DNA of 32,487 nt from contig CAISPW010000331.1 in the NCBI GenBank assembly GCA_903887465.1, positions 1 through 32,487 of the forward strand. Reading direction: 5' to 3'. The translations under genes and the position numbers were made by a program. Positions 16,016-22,485 of this stretch are shown here, piece after piece. The notes under the pieces were generated by a model. It worked only from the letters and a program-made list of their open reading frames with translations, made no database searches and was not told where the DNA came from. This DNA comes from an uncultured Oscillochloris sp. GTDB taxonomy: Bacteria > Chloroflexota > Chloroflexia > Chloroflexales > Chloroflexaceae. Numbering within the stretch: position 1 is the first letter of the stretch; each line of letters opens with the position of its first letter.

Positions 16016-16276
16016 GTGCTGCCCGCCACGGCAGCGCTCGCCGTTTCTGGAAAGCCATCCATCGTGTTTGCTTGGGTTCTTACGGTAATCGTCGCTGTAG
16101 TTGTCGCCGTCGGCCAGATCATGCTGATCCGCTCGGCATGGCGCTTCCGACAGCCTGCGGCTGACTTGCCGCCCGGCGTGCCACGCAGCGACCCGCGCGG
16201 CGATCTGGCATGGACGCTGGTTACGGCCCTGGGCACCGCTCTCGTCCTCGTTTTTGTGGTTCAGTCGCTTCTATAG
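16016..16276 (+). CDS. Small two-helix membrane protein resembling the COX2 transmembrane hairpin
   Basis: An 86-residue protein with two hydrophobic helices (about 16-38 and 63-85). The linking segment, RSAWRFRQPAADLPPGVPRS followed by DLAWTL, resembles the loop and second-helix start of cytochrome c oxidase subunit II, which has R-rich, Pro-rich sequence followed by E-I-x-W-T. The CuA cupredoxin domain is absent. The start is taken as GTG at 16016, since a stop lies in frame at 15986-15988; a GAGG lies 13 bases upstream. It sits 16 bases before the heme A synthesis fusion, so a role in oxidase assembly is plausible. The homology is judged by eye only. Confidence 0.6.
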   Translation: MLPATAALAVSGKPSIVFAWVLTVIVAVVVAVGQIMLIRSAWRFRQPAADLPPGVPRSDPRGDLAWTLVTALGTALVLVFVVQSLL

Positions 16277-16292
16277 GGCGGGCCAGGTGAGG

Positions 16293-18092
16293 ATGGCCTC
16301 GCCGCTGGCGCTCCCCATGTATCCGTATATGGCCATCACTGCGGGCGCTTCGCCCTTGCGCCGGTTGCTCACTGCGGGCGCTATCGCCTCACTGGCGGCG
16401 ATTATCTCGGGCGGCCTAGTGAGCGCCACGGGGAGTGGTGCCGCTTGTGCGGCGTGGCCGCTCTGCGCCGAGGCTATAACCGCCCCGCTGGCATCATCGG
16501 TCTGGCTGACCGTTGCACACCGCGCCCTGGTGCTGCTCGCGCTGCTGCTGGTGATCGCGGGCGCAGCGGTTGCCTGGCGACTCCCCGCCGCCGACCCGTG
16601 GTTGCGCTGGCCGCTGCTGGCTGCACCGCCGCTGATTGGGCTGCTATCGCTGCTGGGTGGGCTGATGGTGCAGCAGCGCCTTTACCGCCTGGCAGATGTC
16701 TGGCATCTTGGATTGTCGTTGCTCGTACTGGCCTGCCAGGTGGTGCCGCTCACGGCGCTGTGGAGTCCTGCGGTGCCTCTGGGCGGGCGGGTGGGCGCGC
16801 GCACGACACGGGATATCCGACGCCTGAACAGTCTGGCCTGGTGGGCAACCGGTGGGGTCGGCGTGTTGGTGCTGGCGCTGAATGCACGCGCCATACCCTC
16901 GCTTGGCCTGCAGGCCGCCGCCGGGTTGCCTGCCGATGCCTGCGGGGCGCTGGCGATTTCAACACTGCTTTCGGGGGGCACGTTTTGGCAGATTCGGCGC
17001 GTGCGGGGTGGCGATCTGCGGCTGCTCGGTGTCGCCGCGCTGGTGTGCGCGCTGATTGTGGCCGAGGGCCTGACCTTGCTGCTGCCGACAGCGCAGGTGG
17101 GCCTGAGCTTGGGCGTTGGCACGGCGCTCTGGGTCGCCGCGTTGACCCTGGCGGTGCTGGTGATGCGCCGCCCGCTGATGTCCGACCGGCCTGCCCCGGC
17201 GCGTTCGGCTGTGGCGGTTGGGCTGCGGCTCACGCTGATCAACGACTACATTAGTCTGACGAAGCCAAAGGTAATCTCGCTGTTGCTGGTGACGACGCTG
17301 GCGGCGATGTTCATCACTGAGGCGGGGCGGCCCGCGCTCCTGCTGATCTTCTGGACGATGGTGGGCGGCTACTTGGCCGCCGGGGGTGCGGGGGCAATCA
17401 ACTGCGCCTTCGATGCGGATATCGACATCCACATGGGCCGCACGAGCCGCCGCCCGGTGCCGAGCGGGCGGATCCCAGCGCGCAACGCCATGATCTTCGG
17501 GATCGCGCTGAGCGCGCTGTCGGTGGTGGTGATGCTGGCCTTCACCACGCCCTTGGCCGCGCTCTTCTCGACGATTGGAATTGTCTACTACGCGCTGTTC
17601 TACACGCGCTGGCTGAAGCGAAGCACCTGGCAGAACATCGTGATCGGCGGCGGTGCCGGCGCGCTGCCGCCGCTGGTGGGCTGGACGGCGGTGACTGGCA
17701 GCCTGAGCCTGCCGGCGGTGCTGCTGTTTGTGATCGTCTTCTACTGGACGCCGCCGCACTTTTGGGCGCTGGCCCTGGTGAAGCAGAAGGATTATGCGCG
17801 GGCCGGTGTGCCGATGTTGCCGGTGGTGGCCGGTGAACGGGAGACGCGCTGGCAGATTCTGGTCTATTCGGCGATGCTGGTGGCGCTCTCGCTTTTGCTC
17901 ACCCCCCTGGGGGCCATGGGCGCGATCTATCTGGCCCTGGCGGCTCTGCTCGGGGCGATCTTTCTACGCTCGGCCTGGGGGGTGTGGCGGCGCGGCGACC
18001 ATGCCGCGATCTGGGGGCTGTATACGTACTCGCTGCTCTACCTGGCGCTGCTCTTTGTGGCGATGGTGGTGGATCGTCTGCTCGTCATGTGA
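16293..18092 (+). CDS. ctaA-ctaB: CtaA-CtaB fusion: heme A synthase and heme O synthase
   Basis: About 599 residues. The N-terminal half is CtaA-like, with a Cys pair in ACAAWPLC (52 and 58) and the two histidines of the first four-helix bundle at 76 (AHRA) and 138 (WHLG). The C-terminal half (from about 312) is a complete UbiA-type protoheme farnesyltransferase with NCAFDADIDIHMGRTSRRP and YARAGVPMLPVVAGERETR. CtaB makes heme O from heme B and farnesyl diphosphate; CtaA oxidises it to heme A for cytochrome oxidase. The second CtaA bundle contains no histidine, although Bacillus-type CtaA has two there for the cofactor heme. The start is uncertain: ATG at 16293 abuts AGGTGAGG; GTG 16287 and ATG 16317 are alternatives. 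Confidence 0.93.
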   Translation: MASPLALPMYPYMAITAGASPLRRLLTAGAIASLAAIISGGLVSATGSGAACAAWPLCAEAITAPLASSVWLTVAHRALVLLALLLVIAGAAVAWRLPAADPWLRWPLLAAPPLIGLLSLLGGLMVQQRLYRLADVWHLGLSLLVLACQVVPLTALWSPAVPLGGRVGARTTRDIRRLNSLAWWATGGVGVLVLALNARAIPSLGLQAAAGLPADACGALAISTLLSGGTFWQIRRVRGGDLRLLGVAALVCALIVAEGLTLLLPTAQVGLSLGVGTALWVAALTLAVLVMRRPLMSDRPAPARSAVAVGLRLTLINDYISLTKPKVISLLLVTTLAAMFITEAGRPALLLIFWTMVGGYLAAGGAGAINCAFDADIDIHMGRTSRRPVPSGRIPARNAMIFGIALSALSVVVMLAFTTPLAALFSTIGIVYYALFYTRWLKRSTWQNIVIGGGAGALPPLVGWTAVTGSLSLPAVLLFVIVFYWTPPHFWALALVKQKDYARAGVPMLPVVAGERETRWQILVYSAMLVALSLLLTPLGAMGAIYLALAALLGAIFLRSAWGVWRRGDHAAIWGLYTYSLLYLALLFVAMVVDRLLVM

Positions 18093-18183
18093 TAGCAGTT
18101 GCGATCAGATTAAGCGCAGGGATGTAGGGCGTTGGATCATGAACTTACGAAAGTAAATACTAGTAATTATGTCAGAGATCTGC

Positions 18184-18189
18184 TATACT
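18184..18189 (+). promoter_or_regulatory. Extended -10 promoter for the IscA/ErpA gene
   Basis: TGCTATACT forms an extended -10 about 61 bases upstream of the start codon. No strong -35 is seen. Confidence 0.5.
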
Positions 18190-18250
18190 GTCAGCGGAAC
18201 GAAATCTGACCGTCACGGGCTGTACCCATTCTGTTGAGGAGGATTGAATT

Positions 18251-18685
18251 ATGGCGATGATCGATCAGGACCTCATCCGGCTGCAGCCGGCCATGCCCCA
18301 GCCGATGATCCTGGTTAGCGAGTCGGCGTCTGATCGGCTGCTGGCGATGATGCGTGAGAAGGAACTGGACGGCTACGCGCTGCGTGTTTTTGTGTCGGGC
18401 GGCGGCTGCTCTGGCATGCAGTACGGCATGACCTTCGACGATGAGCTCCGCGATGGCGACGGCGAATTTCATGCGGGGGCTCTGCGCGTGGTGGTCGATC
18501 CGATCAGCGCTAGTTATCTGACGGGCGCATCGATCGACTTCACTGACAGCATCATGGGCGGCGGATTCAAGATTGAGAACCCCAACGCGGTGTCGAGCTG
18601 TGGCTGCGGTCACTCGTTCCGCACGGCGAGCAATGGCGAGGATGGCGCACCGGCTGGCGATGGCTGCGGTACCTGCGGCGCGTAA
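18251..18685 (+). CDS. A-type iron-sulfur carrier (IscA/ErpA/HesB family)
   Basis: A 144-residue A-type carrier that receives and delivers Fe-S clusters to apo-enzymes. The three cysteine ligands are Cys53 (GGGCSGMQYG), Cys117 and Cys119 (SSCGCGHSF), with the expected spacing. After the normal end there is an extra tail of about 20 residues ending in GDGCGTCGA, which adds two further cysteines. The extra N-terminal ~18 residues are also longer than in E. coli ErpA. The ATG at 18251 follows GAGGAGG at 18235-18241. It is a single-gene unit with its own promoter and a clear terminator hairpin. Which of iscA, erpA or sufA it corresponds to cannot be decided from sequence alone. Confidence 0.92.
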   Translation: MAMIDQDLIRLQPAMPQPMILVSESASDRLLAMMREKELDGYALRVFVSGGGCSGMQYGMTFDDELRDGDGEFHAGALRVVVDPISASYLTGASIDFTDSIMGGGFKIENPNAVSSCGCGHSFRTASNGEDGAPAGDGCGTCGA

Positions 18686-18700
18686 CTATTCAAAATTCTG

Positions 18701-18738
18701 AATGCACCATGCCGCGCTGTTGCGCGGCATGGTGCATT
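18701..18738 (+). terminator. Terminator hairpin after the Fe-S carrier gene
   Basis: A perfect 17-bp stem (arms 18701-18717 and 18722-18738) with a 4-base loop is followed by a short TT. It starts 15 bases after the stop codon. Confidence 0.8.
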
Positions 18739-18746
18739 TCACATGT

Positions 18747-18752
18747 TATAGT
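18747..18752 (+). promoter_or_regulatory. Extended -10 promoter for the HD-GYP regulator
   Basis: TGTTATAGT forms an extended -10 about 91 bases upstream of the GTG start, directly after the terminator hairpin. Confidence 0.4.
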
Positions 18753-18843
18753 TCATGGACCCCGAATATCTCGAAGGAATCCGCCTCGCGCCCCGCGATT
18801 GATCTGATGTGTTCGGGAATACCTTGTACGAAAGGTTCCCACT

Positions 18844-19866
18844 GTGTCAGCTAAAATACTGGTAGTTGATGATGATCCGGCCATTCGCGATATTCTCGTT
18901 CGCATCCTCAAGCGTGAGGGCTACACGCCGATCACGGCGGCGAATGGGCTTGAGGCGCTTGAGCTTGTGCCGCGTGAGTCGCCTGACCTGATTTTACTTG
19001 ACGTAACGATGCCGATCCTGGACGGGTTCGCGGTCTGCAAGCGGCTGAAGGATAACGAGCAGACGGCGCTGATTCCGGTGACGATGCTGACCGGCCTCGA
19101 TGACCGTGAGCACCGGCGGCGCGGCATTGAGGTGGGGGCGGACGACTTTCTGACGAAGCCGATCGAGCAGAGCTTGCTACGAGCTAGGCTGCGCTCGCAA
19201 CTGCGGATCAAACGCCTGACCGACCAGCTCGACCGTACCGAGAGCGTGATTTTTATGTTGGCCCTGGCGGTGGAGGCGAAAGATTCGTACACCGAAGGCC
19301 ACCTGCGTCGGCTATCGAGCTATAGCGAGCAACTGGCGATTGAGGCGAAGCTGGACGCCGCGCAGGTGAAGGCGATCCGCCTGGGCGGCTTGCTCCACGA
19401 CATCGGCAAGATCTCGATTGATGACGCGATCTTGGGGAAGCCGGCGAAGCTCACCGACGAGGAATACACGCACATCAAGCGTCACCCCGAGGAGGGGGCG
19501 CGGATCGTGGCCCCGATGCGCTTTGCCGGCGAGGTGGGGCCGATCATTATGCACCACCACGAGCGCTGGGATGGCAAGGGCTACCCGCACGGTCTTGTGA
19601 GCGAGGCGATCCCAATCGGCGCGCGGATTGTGGCGATTGTGGACGCCTACGACGCGATGATGACCGACCGACCGTACCGCAACTCGCTTGGCCTCGTGGA
19701 GACGCTGCGCCGCCTGAAGGAGGGCCGCTGCCGCGAGTGGGATCCAACGCTGCTCGATATGTTTATCGCGATGATCGACGAGGGCCGGCTGGTGGAGCCG
19801 TGCATCGACGATATCCTGCGAGTCACAGATTGCTCCCCTTTAGGGGCGGAAGCCCAAGCGCTGTAG
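18844..19866 (+). CDS. Response regulator with HD-GYP domain
   Basis: A 340-residue two-component output protein. The receiver domain (1-120) has acidic pocket Asp9-Asp10-Asp11, phospho-acceptor Asp53 (LLDVTMP), Thr/Ser switch region and Lys105 (LTKP). A short coiled linker leads to an HD-GYP domain with His153, HDIGK at 185-189, HHHE at 237-240 and DGKGYP at 243-248. HD-GYP domains with this full motif set hydrolyse cyclic di-GMP to GMP (family knowledge), so the enzyme is predicted active. The start is GTG at 18844 after AAAGG. No cognate histidine kinase is adjacent. The last ~15 residues run into a repeat-like sequence and are probably not conserved. Confidence 0.93.
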   Translation: MSAKILVVDDDPAIRDILVRILKREGYTPITAANGLEALELVPRESPDLILLDVTMPILDGFAVCKRLKDNEQTALIPVTMLTGLDDREHRRRGIEVGADDFLTKPIEQSLLRARLRSQLRIKRLTDQLDRTESVIFMLALAVEAKDSYTEGHLRRLSSYSEQLAIEAKLDAAQVKAIRLGGLLHDIGKISIDDAILGKPAKLTDEEYTHIKRHPEEGARIVAPMRFAGEVGPIIMHHHERWDGKGYPHGLVSEAIPIGARIVAIVDAYDAMMTDRPYRNSLGLVETLRRLKEGRCREWDPTLLDMFIAMIDEGRLVEPCIDDILRVTDCSPLGAEAQAL

Positions 19867-19903
19867 CCTTGGGAGGAAGCGCCCGCTTTCGCGGCTTTAG
19901 ACA

Positions 19904-19931
19904 AGGTTTCAGGTGCCAGGTTTCAGTTTTA
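19904..19931 (+). repeat. Intergenic heptamer block
   Basis: AGGTTTC, AGGTGCC, AGGTTTC, AGTTTTA run in 7-base steps. Same repeat length as the mfd inserts, with unrelated sequence. Confidence 0.65.
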
Positions 19932-19984
19932 CCGTTTGGGCGATGAGGCGATGCTATCGCCTCATCGCGTCCCCGCCCAAACGG
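19932..19984. repeat. Nested long hairpin
   Basis: Outer arms CCGTTTGGGCG (19932-19942) and CGCCCAAACGG (19974-19984) enclose inner arms GATGAGGCGAT (19942-19952) and ATCGCCTCATC (19956-19966). It sits between the HD-GYP and methyltransferase genes and is followed by AAAA. It may terminate the upstream gene. Confidence 0.75.
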
Positions 19985-20001
19985 AAAAGCTGTTCTGACG
20001 C

Positions 20002-20943
20002 ATGCCATCGCGGATGTACCCTGAGTCACTTGTATTTCTCACCTGCCCGGACCACCCGAAGGTGCGGCTGTCCCTCGATGCGGGGGCGTGCTACGCCGTC
20101 GACGGCGCGATACTGCGAGGGTGGTTGCGCTGCGCCGTCTGCGGGGTGCGCTACCCGATCCACGACGGAATCCTCGATCTGCTTGGTCGCCTCACCCTGC
20201 CGGATAGTCCGGCGCAACTCACCAACCACATGTCGCTCACCGCATGGGGCTACGAGCGGATCTGGCGCGCACACGCGCTGACGCTGCTGGCGGGAGAGCC
20301 GCTTGGCTACAGGCGTGAGTTGCCACTGATCGCGGGGTTGGCGGCACCGGATCGGGGCGGGCTGTTTATCGATGTAGCATGCTCAAACGGGTTATACGCG
20401 CGTGTGATCGAGCGTGCGCGTGGCGGCGCGGTAGGGCAGACAATCGGGGTCGATCACTCGCTTCCGATGCTGCGGCAGGCCCGCGCCTTCGCGCTTGGCC
20501 GGGGGCTGCGGATCAGCTATGTGCGGGCGAAGGCCCAGGCGCTGCCGGTCCTTGCCGGCTGTGCGGCGGGCATGATGATGGGTGGCTCGCTGAATGAGAT
20601 TGGCGACGCTGATACGGCTTTGGCTGAACTGAGACGAACCCTCGCACCCGGCGGTCGCTGCGTTATGATGGGTCTCGTTCAGGCTAGATCTGGACGGGGC
20701 CGGGCGCTCCAGGGCGCGCTCGGTGCCGGAGGCGTCGTCTTCTGGCCGCTCGCGGAGCTGAACCGACGCCTCACGGCGGCCGGGCTGCGGTTGCGCGCCC
20801 AGTGGCAGTATGGGGTGGTCGTGTTTAGCGTGCTGGTCGCCTACGATGACCGGCCCAGGGGACACTTTTTTGGGGCGGGACAAGCTCTCCCCGCAGCGAT
20901 TCCAGCGGACATCCCGCACAATCACGCTTCACAGGAATTCTGA
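20002..20943 (+). CDS. SAM-dependent methyltransferase with N-terminal zinc-ribbon-like segment
   Basis: A 313-residue class I methyltransferase. The N-terminal ~55 residues carry Cys15, His18, Cys44 and Cys47 (LRCAVCGVRYPIHDGI), resembling the Trm112-like segment found before UbiE-type methyltransferases. The SAM-binding loop is FIDVACSNGLYAR (about 122-134), where the usual glycines are partly replaced. IGVDHSLPMLRQA and LRRTLAPGGRCVMMG follow as later motifs. The substrate is unknown; lipids, quinones or small molecules are possible. No strong ribosome binding site precedes the ATG at 20002; ATG at 20014 is an alternative. The stop TGA overlaps the next gene's ATG, so the two are translationally coupled. 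Confidence 0.83.
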   Translation: MPSRMYPESLVFLTCPDHPKVRLSLDAGACYAVDGAILRGWLRCAVCGVRYPIHDGILDLLGRLTLPDSPAQLTNHMSLTAWGYERIWRAHALTLLAGEPLGYRRELPLIAGLAAPDRGGLFIDVACSNGLYARVIERARGGAVGQTIGVDHSLPMLRQARAFALGRGLRISYVRAKAQALPVLAGCAAGMMMGGSLNEIGDADTALAELRRTLAPGGRCVMMGLVQARSGRGRALQGALGAGGVVFWPLAELNRRLTAAGLRLRAQWQYGVVVFSVLVAYDDRPRGHFFGAGQALPAAIPADIPHNHASQEF

Positions 20944-21707
20944 TGAACATTGACTTCGCCCCCGTCCCCTTCGCCGAGATTGTCGACGCGCTGCGGCGGC
21001 ACGTCGCCAGCCTCCCGTCGCCAATCGACTCTTTCCTTGAGGCGCACATCTTGGCCTCGCGCCACTACCGGATCGAGATCGACGGGGCGGCGGCGGGGCG
21101 CTGCGCGATCCATGGCGAGAGCCTGATCACTCAGTTTGCCTTGGATGCCGCCCACCGCCGCCACGGACAGATCGCCTTCCAGGGAGTACGTCGGCGAGAG
21201 AACGTCCATGCCGCCTTCGTGCCCACCTGCGATGAGTTCTTTCTGGCCCACGCGATCGACGACTACCGACAGATCGAGCGCCAAGCCTATTTTTTTCAGG
21301 CGCTGCAGGACACACCCGCACCGACGGGGGATATCCACGTGCGCCATGCCAGCGTGGATGATCTGCCCGCCATCCACGCTGGCTCGGGCAGCTTCTTCGA
21401 CACGCTTGAGGCTAATCTGGAGCAGGGCAGGCTGTATATCACCGAGTGCGCGGGTGCCCCTGTGGGCTTCGGGATTGTGGAGCGCAGCGACCTCTACCCG
21501 GATGTTGCCAGCATCGGGATGTACACCGTGGAGGCTGCACGCCAGAGCGGAGTGGGCACCGCCACCATCCGTGCGCTGATCGCGGAATGTCGGCAGGCCG
21601 GGCTGCGACCGGTCGCGGGGTGCTGGTCCTACAACCATCGCTCCAAGCAGACCCTTGAGGCGGCGGGGATGGTGAGTGCCTCGCGGCTCTTGAGAATAAG
21701 CTACTGA
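20943..21707 (+). CDS. GNAT-family N-acetyltransferase
   Basis: A 254-residue protein with a C-terminal GNAT domain from about residue 131 (IHVRHASVDDLPAIHAGS). The acetyl-CoA loop is ARQSGVGTATIRALI, matching the R/Q-x-x-G-x-G/A pattern, and the final strand region is NHRSKQTLEAAGM. The N-terminal 130 residues look like a second, degenerate GNAT half. The substrate is unknown. Translation is coupled to the upstream methyltransferase by the TGATG overlap, so the two probably modify the same or related molecules (inference). Confidence 0.85.
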   Translation: MNIDFAPVPFAEIVDALRRHVASLPSPIDSFLEAHILASRHYRIEIDGAAAGRCAIHGESLITQFALDAAHRRHGQIAFQGVRRRENVHAAFVPTCDEFFLAHAIDDYRQIERQAYFFQALQDTPAPTGDIHVRHASVDDLPAIHAGSGSFFDTLEANLEQGRLYITECAGAPVGFGIVERSDLYPDVASIGMYTVEAARQSGVGTATIRALIAECRQAGLRPVAGCWSYNHRSKQTLEAAGMVSASRLLRISY

Positions 21708-21712
21708 GCCAC

Positions 21713-21859
21713 CTACCGAAGGGGCTGCGCGGCTCGGCACCAGCCAGCGCGGCCAGCCGCCGCCAGCTCGCCGAGCCGGGGGTCGTGCGGGTCGGCGCGG
21801 CGGTAGCGCAGGGCCGGGTCGGGGCGCTCGGTGGCGGCGAAGATATCCGGGTTGTTCAT
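21713..21859 (-). pseudogene. Short ORF, possible 5' remnant of a larger gene
   Basis: A 48-codon frame starting MNNPDIFAATERPDPALRYR has a protein-like, Pro/Asp/Arg-rich composition including DPHDPRLGEL. It starts after the rpmG terminator hairpin on the same strand and stops close to the GNAT gene end. AAGG lies too near the ATG for a good ribosome binding site. It could be a small conserved protein or the truncated start of an enzyme. I do not recognise the family with confidence. Confidence 0.3.
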
Positions 21860-21881
21860 GCCTTGTGTTGCGCTATGCACA

Positions 21882-21914
21882 GCAATGCGCCGTGGCAAGG
21901 CCACGGCGCATTGC
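21882..21914 (-). terminator. Hairpin downstream of rpmG
   Basis: Arms 21882-21895 and 21901-21914 pair perfectly over 14 bp with a 5-base loop, 15 bases beyond the rpmG stop codon. No T-tract follows on the minus strand. Confidence 0.7.
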
Positions 21915-21929
21915 GGTATGTTCTGGAGC

Positions 21930-22094
21930 TTACTTTGTCTCGCGGTAGGAGACGTGTCGGCGCACGATTGGGTCGTACTTCTTCAGCTCAAGGCGGCTCG
22001 GGTCGTTGCGGCGGTTCTTCATGGTGGTGTAGGTGTGGCCGCTCTCGGAGCTCTTCAGCCGGATTACGATGCGGTTGCCCTTTTTGCTGGCCAT
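21930..22094 (-). CDS. rpmG: 50S ribosomal protein L33
   Basis: A 54-residue basic protein starting [20 protein letters not shown], with the L33 hallmarks [20 protein letters not shown] and a final [10 protein letters not shown]. It contains no cysteine, so it is the zinc-independent (C-minus) form of L33. The ATG at 22094 follows GAGGG. It is a monocistronic gene with a clear sigma-70 promoter upstream and a 14-bp hairpin downstream. Confidence 0.96.
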   Translation of the reverse strand: MASKKGNRIVIRLKSSESGHTYTTMKNRRNDPSRLELKKYDPIVRRHVSYRETK

Positions 22095-22159
22095 ATGACA
22101 TGCCCTCTGTCTATACTATCTATTGCGTCAAAATTGCGCCCGCAGGCGCACTAGTGGGC

Positions 22160-22188
22160 ATTGTAGCACAGGCCGGCCAATCCGACAA
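22160..22188 (-). promoter_or_regulatory. Sigma-70-type promoter of rpmG
   Basis: Minus-strand TTGTCG (22188-22183) and TACAAT (22165-22160) are separated by exactly 17 bases. The start codon is about 65 bases downstream. Confidence 0.65.
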
Positions 22189-22203
22189 GCGGCCCAATTC
22201 TGG

Positions 22204-22363
22204 CCTCAGGGCTGATGCAACATTGCTGGGGCTGCGCCCCAGACCGTGCTTTTGGTTGGTTTTTGGCGGATTTGCCGCCAAAAACCAACAAAAAAAGATC
22301 GTTCGGGGGTGGCTTTGCCACCCCCAAACCCCCGCAGGAGGCGACGTTGCAACCGCCCTGAGG
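22204..22363. mobile_element. MITE-like element with 18-bp terminal inverted repeats
   Basis: The ends CCTCAGGGCTGATGCAAC (22204-22221) and GTTGCAACCGCCCTGAGG (22346-22363) are inverted copies, 16 of 18 matching. The interior has three hairpins: CTGGGGCTGCGCCCCAG, a GTTTTTGGCGG/CCGCCAAAAAC stem, and GGGGGTGGC/GCCACCCCC. Most of it is the reverse complement of the 7031-7174 element. It is non-coding. Confidence 0.75.
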
Positions 22364-22399
22364 TTGAGGACGGCAGCCCTCACATTGATACGTATGGGG

Positions 22400-22452
22400 C
22401 GCAGCCCCCCGGCGGGCGTGGCCGCATAGGGTAAGTTTTGCAGTATTGCGAA
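22400..22452 (+). repeat. Partial copy of the 25286-25467 element end
   Basis: CAGCCCCCCGGCGGG followed by AGTTTTGCAGTATTGCGA matches the right-hand end of the element at 25286-25467. Only this end is present, next to the gene end at 22486. Confidence 0.6.
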
Positions 22453-22485
22453 CGCGCGTTTTTTACGGCAATTCCTGGGGCACCC

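Larger units (their letters stand above)
22095..22485. other. Intergenic region with two repeat types
   Basis: This 391-base gap contains the rpmG promoter, a 160-bp MITE-like element (22204-22363) and one end of a second element type (22400-22452). I see no gene in it. Confidence 0.7.
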
